Shown piece by piece: positions 11,351-22,480 of a stretch of DNA of 64,000 nucleotides. The DNA lies in assembly GCA_022457155.1 (NCBI GenBank), contig JAJGOT010000452.1, positions 548,501-612,500 on the forward strand. The letters run 5' to 3'. A program made the position numbers and the translations under genes. This stretch comes from Cladopsammia gracilis. Its lineage: Eukaryota; Cnidaria; Anthozoa; Scleractinia; Dendrophylliidae. The notes below the pieces were generated by a model. It searched no databases. It was not told where the DNA came from and saw nothing but the letters and a program-made list of their open reading frames with translations. Within the stretch, counting starts at the first letter, position 1. The number at the start of each line of letters is the position of its first letter.

Positions 11351-12929
11351 CTTGTGCTTCATTTCAATATAACCTACAGCTTTTATACGAATGTTAACAC
11401 TTTGGACGGATAAAACGACAAGTTACAAAAATACGTATGTCTGGTTAAACGACCAGGTTTTTTTTTATATAGTTCTAAATGAGCCGGCCAAACGACCAAA
11501 CATCACTGATAAAGATGTTGATAGAAATGTTTGACCTAAACCCGTTACGTTTCTGTCCTAAATATGCATCACGAAAAATGTTTTTCTTGTTTCTGAAGTT
11601 TATCCAAACCACCAACAACATCAATGATATTTGAAGAATTTGTTAAATCGTTTCGGCTATATTTATGAGTCAAATATGACAATCTTACGTTTAATTTGCA
11701 AGCTAAATGGTTATACAGTGTGCAAAACATTGCGAGATATTGCTATATTTGTTAAGGGAACTTGAAGTGTACTATGAAACATAACAAGTCGCCAAGATAC
11801 CGTAATATTGTGTGAGAAACTACGTACGAACGTGTATATGTTATTTTGAGCAGTTTTCGTATGAAAATGTCGAAATGATGCGTACACAACCAAAACAACA
11901 AGCGAACTGTAAGGAAGCATTTTTTATTTGGCGATCAGAAGCAAACGCGCGCGGCTTATTTATTTACTTTTTTGATTTAGCGAATCGAAGACGCGAAAAA
12001 GTAGCTGTTCTTTTAGCTTTTCATATTTTATAAAGATATTTTAGAGGGAAAACGAGCACTCAAGGAAACCGTTTTACAAGGTCATACGAAAATCGCTCTA
12101 ATAAAATTAATTTAATCGTTTGCTTTCATTTTCTTTCATTATCAACACAGGGTATTAAGAAAAGAAAACTGCTTGGTCAGTGTTTTTCGACTCGTGGGCT
12201 TCGTTGTCTTTTCTGAAGTGACACTCCCATGAAGTATTTTGAGTTACTGCTGCTAGCTCGCGGAACTCGTTCGACTTAAAGATGATAGGGTCGGCTTATT
12301 AAGAATGGACACTGACTGAGTTTAAATTAACACCAGTCGCAACCAAAAACTATTTATGATTCAAAAAGGCAATGCAAACAAAAGAAATATCTACTATATA
12401 CATGTGGAATCTTGATAACTCGAACAGCTCCCTGTAACTAATAGTTCCTTTTTCGAATGAGTGTCATGATTTCAAATATCTGAAAAATATTGAATGAATG
12501 AAAAGCTACATCCATAAATAGATTGCCCTTACTGAATTTAACAAAATAGTGAAGTTTCATTGAGATCTGTTTTAAACTTGAAGAACGAAAAAGTCTACTG
12601 CTATTTTTACAGAGACAACATGGCAAGCGGCAGCTTGTGCCAGTCTGCCATTAATTTTCTTATTTAAAAAATCACACATTTCAGATTTTTATATTTCTTT
12701 CAGTTTTCAGTAGATCTTTTCGTAACTTCTTTTTTTCTTTATTCAGTATGGCGAATCTATTCATGTACTTCTTTTAATTTAATGCAATATTTAAAAATGC
12801 CAGGCGGTTTCGAAAAGGGGCTATTCGAGTAAAGTTTCCTGGCTCCTTTCGTTGTAGAACCCTGTCGAACTTTCGATAACACGAACAGATTTATAGATCC
12901 CCTGACGGTTCGAGTTATTGTAATTATAC

Positions 12930-13355
12930 TATTGTTTCTTATATTTTTATATATTCGAGGGTTATCAAGAGTTTTCAGGGTCGGGTTGATCAAAGCATGA
13001 TTAAGCTAACCCAGGATTAACGTCAATTTTAAATCCAGTTAAACAACTCAACAATTGGAAATTTTTCAAAGTTTTCTGCCCTTCAGTTTGTCTTCACTAC
13101 TAGCTACAAATGACCCTTAGCTTTGAAAACATTTTTAAACAGAGAAATGAAATCCTCGGTTAACTTTTAATCCGGGATTAGCGTTAATCGGCTTTCGAAC
13201 AACTGGGCCCAGGTTGTGAGAGTTTTCAGGTCTATTGTTTCTTATATTTTTATATATTCGAGGATTATCAAGAGTTTTCAGGTTGTGAAAGTTTTCAGGT
13301 CTTTTGTTTCTTATATTTTCATATATTCGAGGATTATCAAGAGTTTTCAGGTTGA
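12930..13355. repeat. Tandem block of gttttcagg / tatattcgaggattatc words, interrupted by an inverted-repeat insert
   Basis: A segment with tttcttatatttttatatat followed by tcgaggattatcaagagttttcagg appears three times (about 12937, 13228 and 13308). Between the first and second copies, 12984-13209 holds a spacer whose ends are loosely inverted (ctaacccaggattaacg against taatccgggattagcg), probably a degenerate MITE. Confidence 0.55.
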
Positions 13356-13778
13356 GACACCGATGCAACCATGTTGAGAGCTATTATATAACAAGCGCAA
13401 CAAAACATAACAGTCTTGCGACAATAAAGAAAATCGGACAACATATTTATGGGTGGAAAGCTGAAGCAAACATCCATGAAACACGTCAATGCAACATTAT
13501 GCTACAATTAGCAACATGTCACAACAGGGTTAAGTTGAAAAACATACTCAAAATGTTTTGCTAACAGTACACGGTGTGGGTTTAATGTTACGTCTGTTTG
13601 ACCATAGTTCGGGAAAAAACATGACTTTCTTGTTGATCTCAGTACAGTGTACTTGTTTATAAAATCTTATTCAAATGATTTACATTCAGATGTTTTCCTA
13701 AATAAGGTCTGAGCTGATTTATAAAAACATACCTAAATAAATTTATTTTACCCCTCTGTCGTTTTATTTTTCATTTAA

Positions 13779-14616
13779 GGTGGCTCCCAACAGTTTCCAG
13801 CACTTTTCAAGACTTAGAATTTGATGGTTCATGATAACCACTCTTTATCAGTTGATGCTACAATCATGATATCAAACGAATGCCCAATGATTGGTGAACA
13901 CGTTGTTATCATTTTTGTGACACAATATTTTACTATAGCAACAGTATAACGTGCTGAAAACACCCTTAATTTTAGCTTTAAGTGTTAATAACTAAAAAAT
14001 GACTCGGTGAACCCCATTTGTTATTGTCGAATTTTGATCAGTAGGATAAGATGAATGCCCAATGATTGGTAAACACGTTTTTATCATTTTTGTGACACCA
14101 TATGTTACTAAAGCAACAGTATAACGTGCTGAAAACACCTTTAATTTTAGCTTTAATTGTTAATAACTCAAAAATGACTCGGTGAACCCCAATTTTTATT
14201 GTCGAATTTTGATCAGTACGATAAGGTGCAACTTTTTGCAAAAAAATTCTGTAGGTGGGGTTCAGAGCTACATTAAATTTTCGAAAATTTAACGTGGCTC
14301 CGAACCCCACCTTCAGAATTTCTTTAAACTTTGCCTAAAGTTGCATCTTATCCTACTGATCAAAATTCGGCAATAAAAAATGGGGTTCACCGAGTCATTT
14401 TTGAGTAATTAACACTTAAAGATAAAATTAAGGGTGTTTTCAGCACGTTATACTGTTGCTATAGTAAAATATTGTGTCACAAAAGAGATAACAACGTGTT
14501 CACCAATCATTGGGCATTCGTTTGATATCATGATTGTAGCATCAACTGATAGAGTGGTTTTAATGACCTATCAAAATCTAAGTTCTGGAAAGTGCTGGAA
14601 ACCGTTGGGAGCCACC
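13779..14616. mobile_element. TTAA-flanked foldback element 1, 838 bp
   Basis: TTAA at 13775-13778 and 14617-14620. The ends are GGTGGCTCCCAAC and GTTGGGAGCCACC. The inverted homology extends over several hundred bases on each side; for example the words ataacgtgctgaaaacacc and ggtgttttcagcacgttat face each other. There is no transposase. A TTAA target fits piggyBac-type mobilisation. Confidence 0.85.
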
Positions 14617-14620
14617 TTAA

Positions 14621-15238
14621 AGTGCATATGAACCGAAAATTCTTTTTGCGCAGTTATAAAATTTACCCTTTAAAACACACGATTCCAAAGTTTTATACGT
14701 TTAGGGTAAAAATTATTGAAGTTACGAGCGCTTAAAGTTGTGCGATTTTACCCTAAAAAGATGGTCACAAAATTCAAGGGACTGGGGTCGAGTTGTGACG
14801 TAATGTTGTTTGCAAAAGTTTGTTTACGCTCAGTGACTCTCAGTGAGTTCTTGCCGCTAAGGAGGATTAAGGGTTAAAAGATTCAGAAATGGATAGCTTG
14901 TCCAAAGTTTCAAGCAACCATGAGGAATTTGAAAGCGACGAAGATGAAGATGTGGAGGTCTACAGCCAAGTTACACTGTATCAGGACGAACTCGCTTAGT
15001 TTTCTTACTCTCCGCCATCCTAGCTGTACCAGATTGATCTGATCTTGCAAACAACATTACGTCACATCACGTGACATTTTGATATTTTGGCCGCGCGATT
15101 TGAAGACCATTTTCCGGCCAAAATAAGGTAACTTTGAACGCTTGTAACTTTTACCCTAAACGTCTCAAACTTCGGAATCATGTTTTTCAAAGAGTAAATT
15201 TTATAACTGCATAAAACAAAAATCGGTTCATATGTACT
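14621..15238. mobile_element. TTAA-flanked element 2, 618 bp, carrying a short ORF
   Basis: It starts AGTGCATATGAACCG directly after the TTAA that ends element 1 and ends CGGTTCATATGTACT before TTAA at 15239-15242. The inverted ends are longer than 100 bp with mismatches (taccctttaaa, acgtttagggtaaaa against ttttaccctaaacgt). The two elements share one TTAA. The internal part is unique and holds a small acidic ORF (14889-14999). Confidence 0.8.
14889..14999 (+). CDS. Short acidic ORF inside TTAA element 2 (36 aa), possible captured exon
   Basis: Starts MDSLSKVSSNHEEFESDEDE and ends DELA then stop. The pattern of an acidic Ser/Glu stretch followed by V-Y-S-x-V-x-x-Y-Q resembles the N-termini of multi-copy zinc-finger/P2X7-like predicted proteins in cnidarians. 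That is only a resemblance from memory. It could be the first exon of an autonomous parent element or a captured host exon. No splice donor was established. Confidence 0.3.
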   Translation: MDSLSKVSSNHEEFESDEDEDVEVYSQVTLYQDELA

Positions 15239-15421
15239 TTAAGAGATTCAACCTTGTGCAAAGATAGTGTAGGAAAGAAAATGTCAAAACGCTTAAAACG
15301 CTTTTTCTTTTTGATAAGATGATTCGATCTTAGAAAAAAAGGCAAATCTCAATGCAACTCAAGATAGCTTGATTTGAGACCGATTTTAACGATTGATTAG
15401 CAATTCCGCTCTCGTGTTTAA

Positions 15422-16139
15422 GGTTACAGTGTACCTTCAGATCGAAAATTTATTGGAAATTTTTTTTGGCGTTAAAATAAAGTTTACAGAATGAACTTTC
15501 ATCCAAAAAAAAAGTATCGAAAAATAGTGAAAATTGACGGAGAAATGACGGTATAACTTTTGTGGGCGGAGTTTGTTTATTAAGCGATATGTTTTTTTAA
15601 GCGCCGTTTACTCAAAGTTAATTTTTCGCTTGTTGGGGACACTTTAAAGAGCTACAACTCAAAGGGAATTTGTTCGATTTTCCTTAAATTTGGACAGAAG
15701 CTAGGCTAACATAGAATCAACAAAAACGTATCGGCGAATTTCTTAATTCCGAAAACTTTTTCGTCAAGGGGCATTTCCGTGCGATCATTCCAATTTTTTT
15801 TCTCCCCTTTTCGAAAATATTCTGTAACTTTTCACTGCAATTGAATAAAGAAAATCGCCGACACGTTTTTTTCGCGCTTCGTGTCCGGAAACCCGAGAAC
15901 AAATCAAATTAGCAAAATATAATAATCGCTTTGAGTTATAGCGTTTTAAAGCTGATTCGGACGTTCGAATTTAGACGTCGTAAAAAATTCGACAATTCAT
16001 TTTATTACCAAATGGTTTCCATATTTAGATAGCCAGCTCTATAAGCTTTAATTTGATATCTGGGTTTAAGTATATTAAGTGTAATCTTAAGACGCTAGAG
16101 CTGTTATACTGGAGACACCCCCGAAGGTACACTGTAACC
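15422..16139. mobile_element. TTAA-flanked element 3, 718 bp
   Basis: TTAA at 15418-15421 and 16140-16143. The ends are GGTTACAGTGTACCTTC and GAAGGTACACTGTAACC, a perfect 17-bp inverted pair; the middle is not clearly palindromic. The paralogous position in unit A (about 7030-7060) is uninterrupted, giving an empty-site comparison. Confidence 0.85.
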
Positions 16140-17029
16140 TTAAGAGATATCATGTCAATGTCCTTTGAAAATATATCGCTTATGTCCAGAGCAATTCTTT
16201 TCAAGTTTCCATCATTTGAACTATCATGATGATAAGCCCAAAATTGAAGCTTTTAATTTGCTTGCCCATAAATGTAAAAAAAGTCTTCAAAAATTATATG
16301 AGTATGTTTTTATAAATCCTCTTAGATATATAGCTTTACAAATGTTAAAATAGCCAGAGTTGTTCTCAAAAACCTATAAACTCGATGGAGTAGCAAGCAT
16401 GCAATAGCAAACACCCAACGCATGTTCATTATTGTATGCTGTACGGGGAGGCTTCGACCGTAAGGAGTGCATTTTCGATTCTCGAAGTCAGAATGAAAGG
16501 ATATGAAAAATTGTTATTTAGCAATAAGAAGGGTCGCATCAATACACCCTAGTGCATTTCTGCGAAAAAAAAAAAGAAAAGATACATTGGAACATCAATT
16601 ACCACTTTGTTTGGTTCACAACGCATGACCAATCAACTTCAAAACAAAATTTGTTTTATTAAAATTGTACTCAATATCACTTTTTTTTCGATTTACAGCG
16701 AACAGCTATCACCATTCTTGTCGATTTTGAAAAGGTATTTTATGTTCATTATATATTTACAAAAAAAGCATCTGTATTTGAGAAATATGGTGGATAGCGA
16801 GGCTTAATACCGACCATATCAAATACGTTGTCAAGGAAACTATAAAGTTGTCTTATAACTTAAACACAATCGCATTCTTTCAATTTGGGATCCGGGCATC
16901 TATTCCAAGTCTGTTTCTCCATTGAGTTAACGCGAAATATATGAATAAATATCTCATAGCACGAAGTATCATTTATATTTCATTATTGTTGATGTCCGAC
17001 ATTTCGAGTTACAAAATAGTACAGGTAAA

Positions 17030-18585
17030 CTAATGAACTACGTTGAAAAGAAAGAATGTCAATAAGCCCAAAAAGAATAGGACAAGTCCGGGGCCAGATC
17101 TCAATCCACCAGCTGAATATAGGTTTTCGAATCCTACGACACCTTGAGCGTGAGCTTCGTTCATTACTTGGTCCATATAGTCAGCTGCATCATTATCATT
17201 TGCACTGCCAACATCATTCGCATAGTCGTCGTCATTGGCATCACCGTTATCTGCACTACTGTCATCACCATCACTATTGCCATCACCACTGTCATCACCA
17301 TTGTCATTGCCATTGTCACCATCACCATTGTCTTCACCACTGTCATCGCCATCACTATTGCCATCACCACTGTCATTGCCATTGTCACCATCACCATTGT
17401 CTTCACCACTGTCATCGCCATCACTATTGCCATCACCACTGTCATTGCCATTGTCACCATCGCCATTGTCTTCACCACTGTCATCGCCATCACTATTGCC
17501 ATCACCACTGTCATTGCCATTGTCACCATCACCATTGTCTTCACCACTGTCATCGCCATCACTATTGCCATCACCACTGTCATTGCCACTGTCACCATCG
17601 CCATTGTCTTCACCACTGTCATCGCCATCACTATTGCCATCACCACTGTCATTGCCACTGTCACCATCGCCATTGTCTTCACCACTGTCATCGCCATCAC
17701 TATTGCCATCACCACTGTCATTGCCATTGTCACCATCGCCATTGTCTTCACCACTGTCATCGCCATCACTATTGCCATCGCCACTGTCATCGCCACCGTC
17801 ATCGCCACTGTCGTCATCACTGTCTTCACCACCGTCATCACCGCTGTCATCGCCATTTACATCACCACTGCCGTCACCACTGTCATCATCATTGTCATTA
17901 CCACTGTCATCACCATTATTATCACCACTGTCATCACCACTGTCATCACCATTATTATCACCACTGTCATCACCACTGTCATCACCATTATTATCACCAC
18001 TGTCATCACCATTATTATCACCACTGTCATCACCATTGTCATCACCATTATTATCACCACTGTCATCACCACTGTCATCACCATTATTATCACCACTGTC
18101 ATCACCACTGTCATCACCATTATCATCACCATTTTCATCACCACTGTCATCGCCACTGTCATCACCGCTGTCATTGTCATCGCCACTTTCATCACCATTA
18201 TTATCACCACTGTCATCTCCGCTGTCATCGCCACTGCCATCATCATTATCATCACCGCTATCAGCACCGCTATCATCACCGCTGTCATTGCCGTTGTCAT
18301 TACCACTGTCATCACCACTGTCATCTCCACTGTCATCACCACTGTCATTACCACTGTCATCACCACTGTCATCACCACTGTCATCGCTACTGTTATCGCC
18401 ACTGTCATCGCTATTGTCATCGCCATTGTCATCGCCACTGTCATCAACACTGTCATCGCCATTGTCATTGTTGTCACCACTGTCATCACCGCTGTCATCA
18501 CCGCTGTCATCGCCGCTGTCATCACCACTGTCATCACCACTGTCATCACCGCTGTCATCACCACTGTCATCACCACTGTCTTCCC
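17030..18585 (-). CDS. Terminal repeat exon of acidic protein gene B
   Basis: 1556 nt. The acceptor AACCATAG|GGGAAG corresponds to AACCACAG|GAGAAG in gene A. The coding repeat is a 12-bp minisatellite (GGTGATGACAGT-like). Its period is a multiple of three, so several other frames are open across the exon too (His/Cys-rich, Ser/Pro/Leu-rich and Ile/Thr/Val-rich readings); these are shadows. Confidence 0.8.
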
Positions 18586-20882
18586 CTATGGTTATCATGA
18601 AAATAGAAAAAATGACATGCCATTGATAACTGGAAAATATTTGCACATGGAAAATTTTTCATAAAATATACTACCATACCAAGTCAGCTGGAGTATAAAT
18701 AAGTTTCATTTCATCAAAAAGGGTTATAAAGTTTGTTTTTAGAACGGTGTCATAAGTGACTCTATAGTAAGATCCGTTTACTGTTGGTTTCGCCATTTTA
18801 TAGTCGCTTTACAAAAAAAAAATACACCCTGCCCTGGCACGAGCGCATCGGTTTAGAGAAGAGGTTAGAACATTAAAACGGCACTCTTTTGTGATAGAAT
18901 TATCATAGGACATCGACATGACATCGTTGACAATATGATAAAAGGCAGACTCTTTTTAAGGAACTTGCGCCAACACTGCAGTTTAATCGTATTGCGAAAA
19001 TACGAAGATATTGTATGCAATATTTCCCGTTTCATTATCCAAATATTTTAAGGAATTGCAACAGATGCCGATAAGAACACATCGAAAATCGACTTTCTTG
19101 ATTTAACTGCGACTGGCCGCGATCGCTCGTTGCCAAAGCGGTTGCCCTTTCTTCATTGAAAACTCGCGATGGCTTCAATGTTCTAGAAAACGGGTAGGAT
19201 TTCGATTGGCCGTTGAAGAGAGTATTTTCGTTAGTTTTAATATTGCGCGGGTTATTTGCCTTAAAAAGTGAAACAAGAAGACTAAGTATGCAAATATCCT
19301 ACCATTTAGTTCTTCATCAGCACTGCCCTCTACTGCGCTGCCAGATTCAGAACTTCCACTTTCGTCTTGTCCATTATCATCTAAGCCATTGTCCATCATG
19401 TTGACCCCGGGATCCTTGTTAACTAAATAGAAAAGAAAAATGAGTTGTATGACCGGTAGTTATGTTCCTCAACAACGTATCTGAAATGTTAAAACGTTTT
19501 CTTCTTTAACAAGTTAAAGGGACAATTCCCCTGCTGTTTTCATGATCATTGCTTGAAAAAGCGAGAAAAAAAAAATCGACGACAGTGATGCTGAAGCAAA
19601 GCAGTAGTATCTAAAGAGAAAAAGTGACGACTGAAAAAGTCAAAATTCTACAATAATAATGGCAATGTTGATTTCTTGATCGCTTTTCATGAATCCTGCA
19701 CTTTATTTCCAAACTGCTGGTTCTGTTTTGCTCTGTAGAATCTTTTAATCCTATTAACTTGTATATTTCAGCGGGGCAGTGTTCTTTTAAGGCTGGTTTT
19801 CACTAGCGCATAAACATAAGCACCAGCCAACATACGCAGACTCAGTAACGTGTTATTCATTAGTTCCAATTGTTCGAACAAAACAGAACAATAGGCACTA
19901 ATGATCAACGTGTTACTGAGTCTGCGTATGTTGGCTTGTGCTTATGCTTATGCGCTAGTGAAAACCAGCCCTTAAAGGGCTATTGTTACTTGTTTTTACG
20001 TTCCTTCGCCAAAATACTCAAGACAAATTTTTATCAATAAAAATCCAGCAAAAAAATGCTACAGTTCTTTTTAAAGTCACTCTAAAAGTGCGTTGAGAAT
20101 AATAATAAGTGTTTTCGGTTGAAGATGGCCAGAATAAAATATAAAAAAGAGCTAGTTTTTGCTTTTTAAGGGGCAGCGTCTAAGGCAATTTTCGGTTAAA
20201 AGGTCGGAAACGTTTGTACATGTCGAGATTCTTTCAAAACAATTGAAAATGGTCGACAAGTTTAACAATCAACAATCTTGTTTAACTGAATGTAACCGAA
20301 ATGTTTAGCGTCCAATTTTTCGTTAATAAAATGGTTAGTTTTTCAGCGCTCATGCCGATACTGAACACACAGTCACTACATGCATTTGCAGCGAAAATAG
20401 CGCTATAAATTGAAATTTAATGTAGCGAAAAATAATGTTTACCATAAATGCTGTGAATACTGTTCCAAACTATATAAAGTCACTTTTTTCTCTACGAAAC
20501 GATTAGGGCCGATTGCACTAATAACAAAAAATTATGGATTAATATCAAGTAGAATTACGGACTTCACAGATCAAACTCGACCAACAAATGGCAGTGAAAA
20601 GCTTATATTCAAAACAGCCCAAGGCTATTAATCTACAATTAACTTCATGTGATTAAAATGAACTTCTCTTTTGGCATTACGGCAAGTCAGAAAAACTGAC
20701 GCTCACTTTCAGGATTGGTCCTGACAGAATCGGTAAGTTAAAATCAAGGGCTTAAAGGTGAATTGTGAAACTGATACTGGAAAATTTCGCTTCGACCTAC
20801 CATTTTTCGTTATCAACGGAAAGCTCCAGAGCGGTGTGACTAGAGCCACTAGGCAAAGAAGAAGCAAGGTTTTTGAAGCCAT
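17030..20882 (-). CDS. Secreted acidic Ser-Gly-Asp repeat protein, gene B (3 exons, 585 aa)
   Basis: Exons are 20801-20882 (signal peptide MASKTLLLLC, LVALVTPLWS, then FPL), 19303-19422 (40 codons, VNKDPGVNMMDNGLDDNGQD and further acidic sequence) and 17030-18585 (repeats and C-terminus). All junctions are phase 1 with GT donors and AG acceptors, and the frame stays open throughout. The big exon begins GEDSGDDSGDD and continues with more than 100 SGDD-type tetrads. It then has about seven 23-residue units of the form SGDGNSDGDDSGEDNGDGDN plus GND, and ends with MDQVMNEAHAQGVVGFENLY, SAGGLRSGP and a hydrophobic tail. Composition is almost entirely Asp, Ser, Gly and Asn, so the protein is a strong polyanion. 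It is secreted and probably GPI-anchored. Assembly collapse or expansion may have altered the true repeat number. The function is unknown; calcium binding or mineral/matrix interaction is an inference from composition. Confidence 0.8.
17262..17790. repeat. 69-bp higher-order repeat within the acidic exon, about 7 copies
   Basis: The unit contains cactattgccatcaccactg followed by tcattgccattgtcacc and comes back every 69 bp, which equals 23 codons. Copies differ by single bases (attgtcacc against actgtcacc), so recent unequal exchange or slippage is likely. Gene A lacks this block. Confidence 0.85.
19303..19422 (-). CDS. Middle exon of acidic protein gene B, absent from gene A
   Basis: 120 nt (40 codons), acceptor TTTCTATTTAG|TTAACAAGG, donor AAATG|GTAGGA, phase 1 on both sides. 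Being symmetric, it can be skipped or lost without frame damage. It codes for an acidic linker with Ser-Gly-Ser and Glu runs. I found no counterpart in unit A between 8520 and 9420. Confidence 0.65.
19791..19971. mobile_element. TTAA-flanked MITE, 181 bp, in intron 1 of gene B
   Basis: TTAA at 19787-19790 and 19972-19975. The arms (ggctggttttcactagcg, and catacgcagactcagtaacg) are near-perfect complements over about 75 bp. It has no coding capacity. Confidence 0.85.
20801..20882 (-). CDS. Exon 1 (signal peptide) of acidic protein gene B
   Basis: 82 nt, ATG at 20882, donor AATG|GTAGGT. The hydrophobic core LLLLCLVALV is followed by TPLWS and FP. It is the direct paralog of 9425-9506. Confidence 0.75.
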
Positions 20883-20959
20883 TTCTCTTCTGTCTAGTCT
20901 TCAATCCTATTTCTTCGCGAGTTCTTGGGTTAATGATGTCTTCGTTTTCCACTTTGGAA

Positions 20960-20965
20960 CTTATA
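20960..20965 (-). promoter_or_regulatory. Candidate TATA box of gene B
   Basis: TATAAG 78 bp upstream of the start codon, matching position and context in gene A. Confidence 0.35.
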
Positions 20966-21911
20966 TGCTCCTCAAAGAGAGGTAAAATATTCGAGTCGCT
21001 CACATGCTCAAGATATTGTTATGTTTGTTCAAGTAGTCCGAAAAAATCTTATTGAGCTCTTCAGAAAACCCCTAAGAGACGTTGATATCGTAGAAAGAAG
21101 TCGGCATATTTTCAAAACACTTGAAAAGTCGAGGTCAGTAGAAACAAATTAAATCTTTCTGTACTATAGGTTCTGTTTGCTCTGAAGGTTTTATTACCAT
21201 TTCTCGTAGTAAAGTGAGAGCATTGTATCGTTAAAGGTACAAAATGTAATTGTAATTTGCCTTATGAAGCCTTATTTCTTAACTGTCACGTCTCTGTTTA
21301 GTTTCCATAGCTACTGTTCTTAAGTACAATATACGAGGCATTCCAGAAATATTCTGCCGCGTGTTTCCATGGTGTGACAAAATATTTCTTCTCCTTTTAG
21401 CTTTTTATCTGCAGTCAATGTTACCCTTTTGATTTGGGAATCCAGTATCATCATTGTTCAAGTGGCGAGTGTTTTACATAAAAATGTTCTTTATCTTTCG
21501 TCTATAGCAATAAGATAACATCGATACGTTACCGTAGCATTTTAAGAGCTTAAGAAAACTTTATGCGTTTTTGTTCTCGCTACAAAATTTTCGGACAAAT
21601 TTACCACATATATGTACTTCTTTCACGACATTATGTTGTGTGAAAAGGACGGAAGCACAGTATTATTTCCCTTTCGGTTTCTGGAAGCTTAACCATGGTC
21701 ATGTTCCTACATGAGATATTAGCCATAATTTACATCTGCAGAAATAAAGGAAGAATCTATAAAATCGTACATAAAGAGAGAAAGAGAGAGAGAAAGTAAA
21801 GTTCAGTTGCATTTCAGTAATGTAACCATAAAAACGCTTTACAAACTAGGTTCTAGTAATAACCGCAATGATGGCGTTGTTTTCGTTCAGTATATCCAGG
21901 GAAAGTAAACA

Positions 21912-22480
21912 CTTTAACTTGTAAAAACCGCAACCACTTCGGCTTCCTTTCAAACTTTACGTGTATTCTTTTCTGTCGCTAGGTACTACAGAAAAATAAA
22001 CAGTGACCAATTAAAAGCCATCATAAAAGGATATATTAACGACTAAATTCGTGTCAAAATAATCAATTTATAAAACACCATTATAGCAACAATAGCTGCT
22101 TTAACTTGTAAATATCGCAACCACTTCGGCTTCCTTTCAAACTTTACGTATTCTTTTCTTGCTATGTCGCTAGGTACTACAGAAAAATAAACAGTGACTA
22201 AAAGCGATCATAAAAGGACATATTAACGACTAAATTCGTGTCAAAATAATCAGTTTATAAAACACTATTATAGCAACAATAGCTGCTTTAACTTGTAAAT
22301 ACCGCAACCACTTCGGCTTCCTTTCATAAAAACTTTACGTATTCTTTTCTTGTTATGTCGCTAGGTACTACAGAAAAATAAACAGTGACCTATTAAAAGC
22401 CATCGTAAAAGGACATATTAACGACAAAATTCGTGTAAAAAATAATCTATATAATATACCAAAATAGCAGAAATAGCTGG
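21912..22480. repeat. Three direct copies of a 187-195 bp repeat
   Basis: Monomers begin ctttaacttgtaaa at 21912, 22099 and 22286. Each contains aaccacttcggcttcctttc, cgctaggtactacagaaaa and cgactaaattcgtgt. There is no ORF. It is a short tandem array, not a long satellite, in a spacer (21070-23160) that is otherwise featureless. Confidence 0.9.

Larger units (their letters stand above)
11560..21070. repeat. Tandem duplication unit B (paralog of 4880-9695)
   Basis: The same order of blocks as unit A, but twice as long. The extra length comes from the TTAA elements at 13779-16139, a larger repeat exon, and an intron segment (about 18780-20200) with an extra exon and a MITE that unit A lacks. 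Homology stops about 190 bp upstream of the start codon of gene B, the same point as in unit A. Confidence 0.85.

Noticed and set aside
17056..18664. Long plus-strand ORFs (His/Cys-rich, Ser/Pro/Leu-rich, Ile/Thr/Val-rich) opposite the acidic exon
   Set aside because: They are other-frame readings of a 12-bp repeat whose period is a multiple of three. They have no splice-linked leader and no conserved ends, whereas the minus frame has both in two paralogs.
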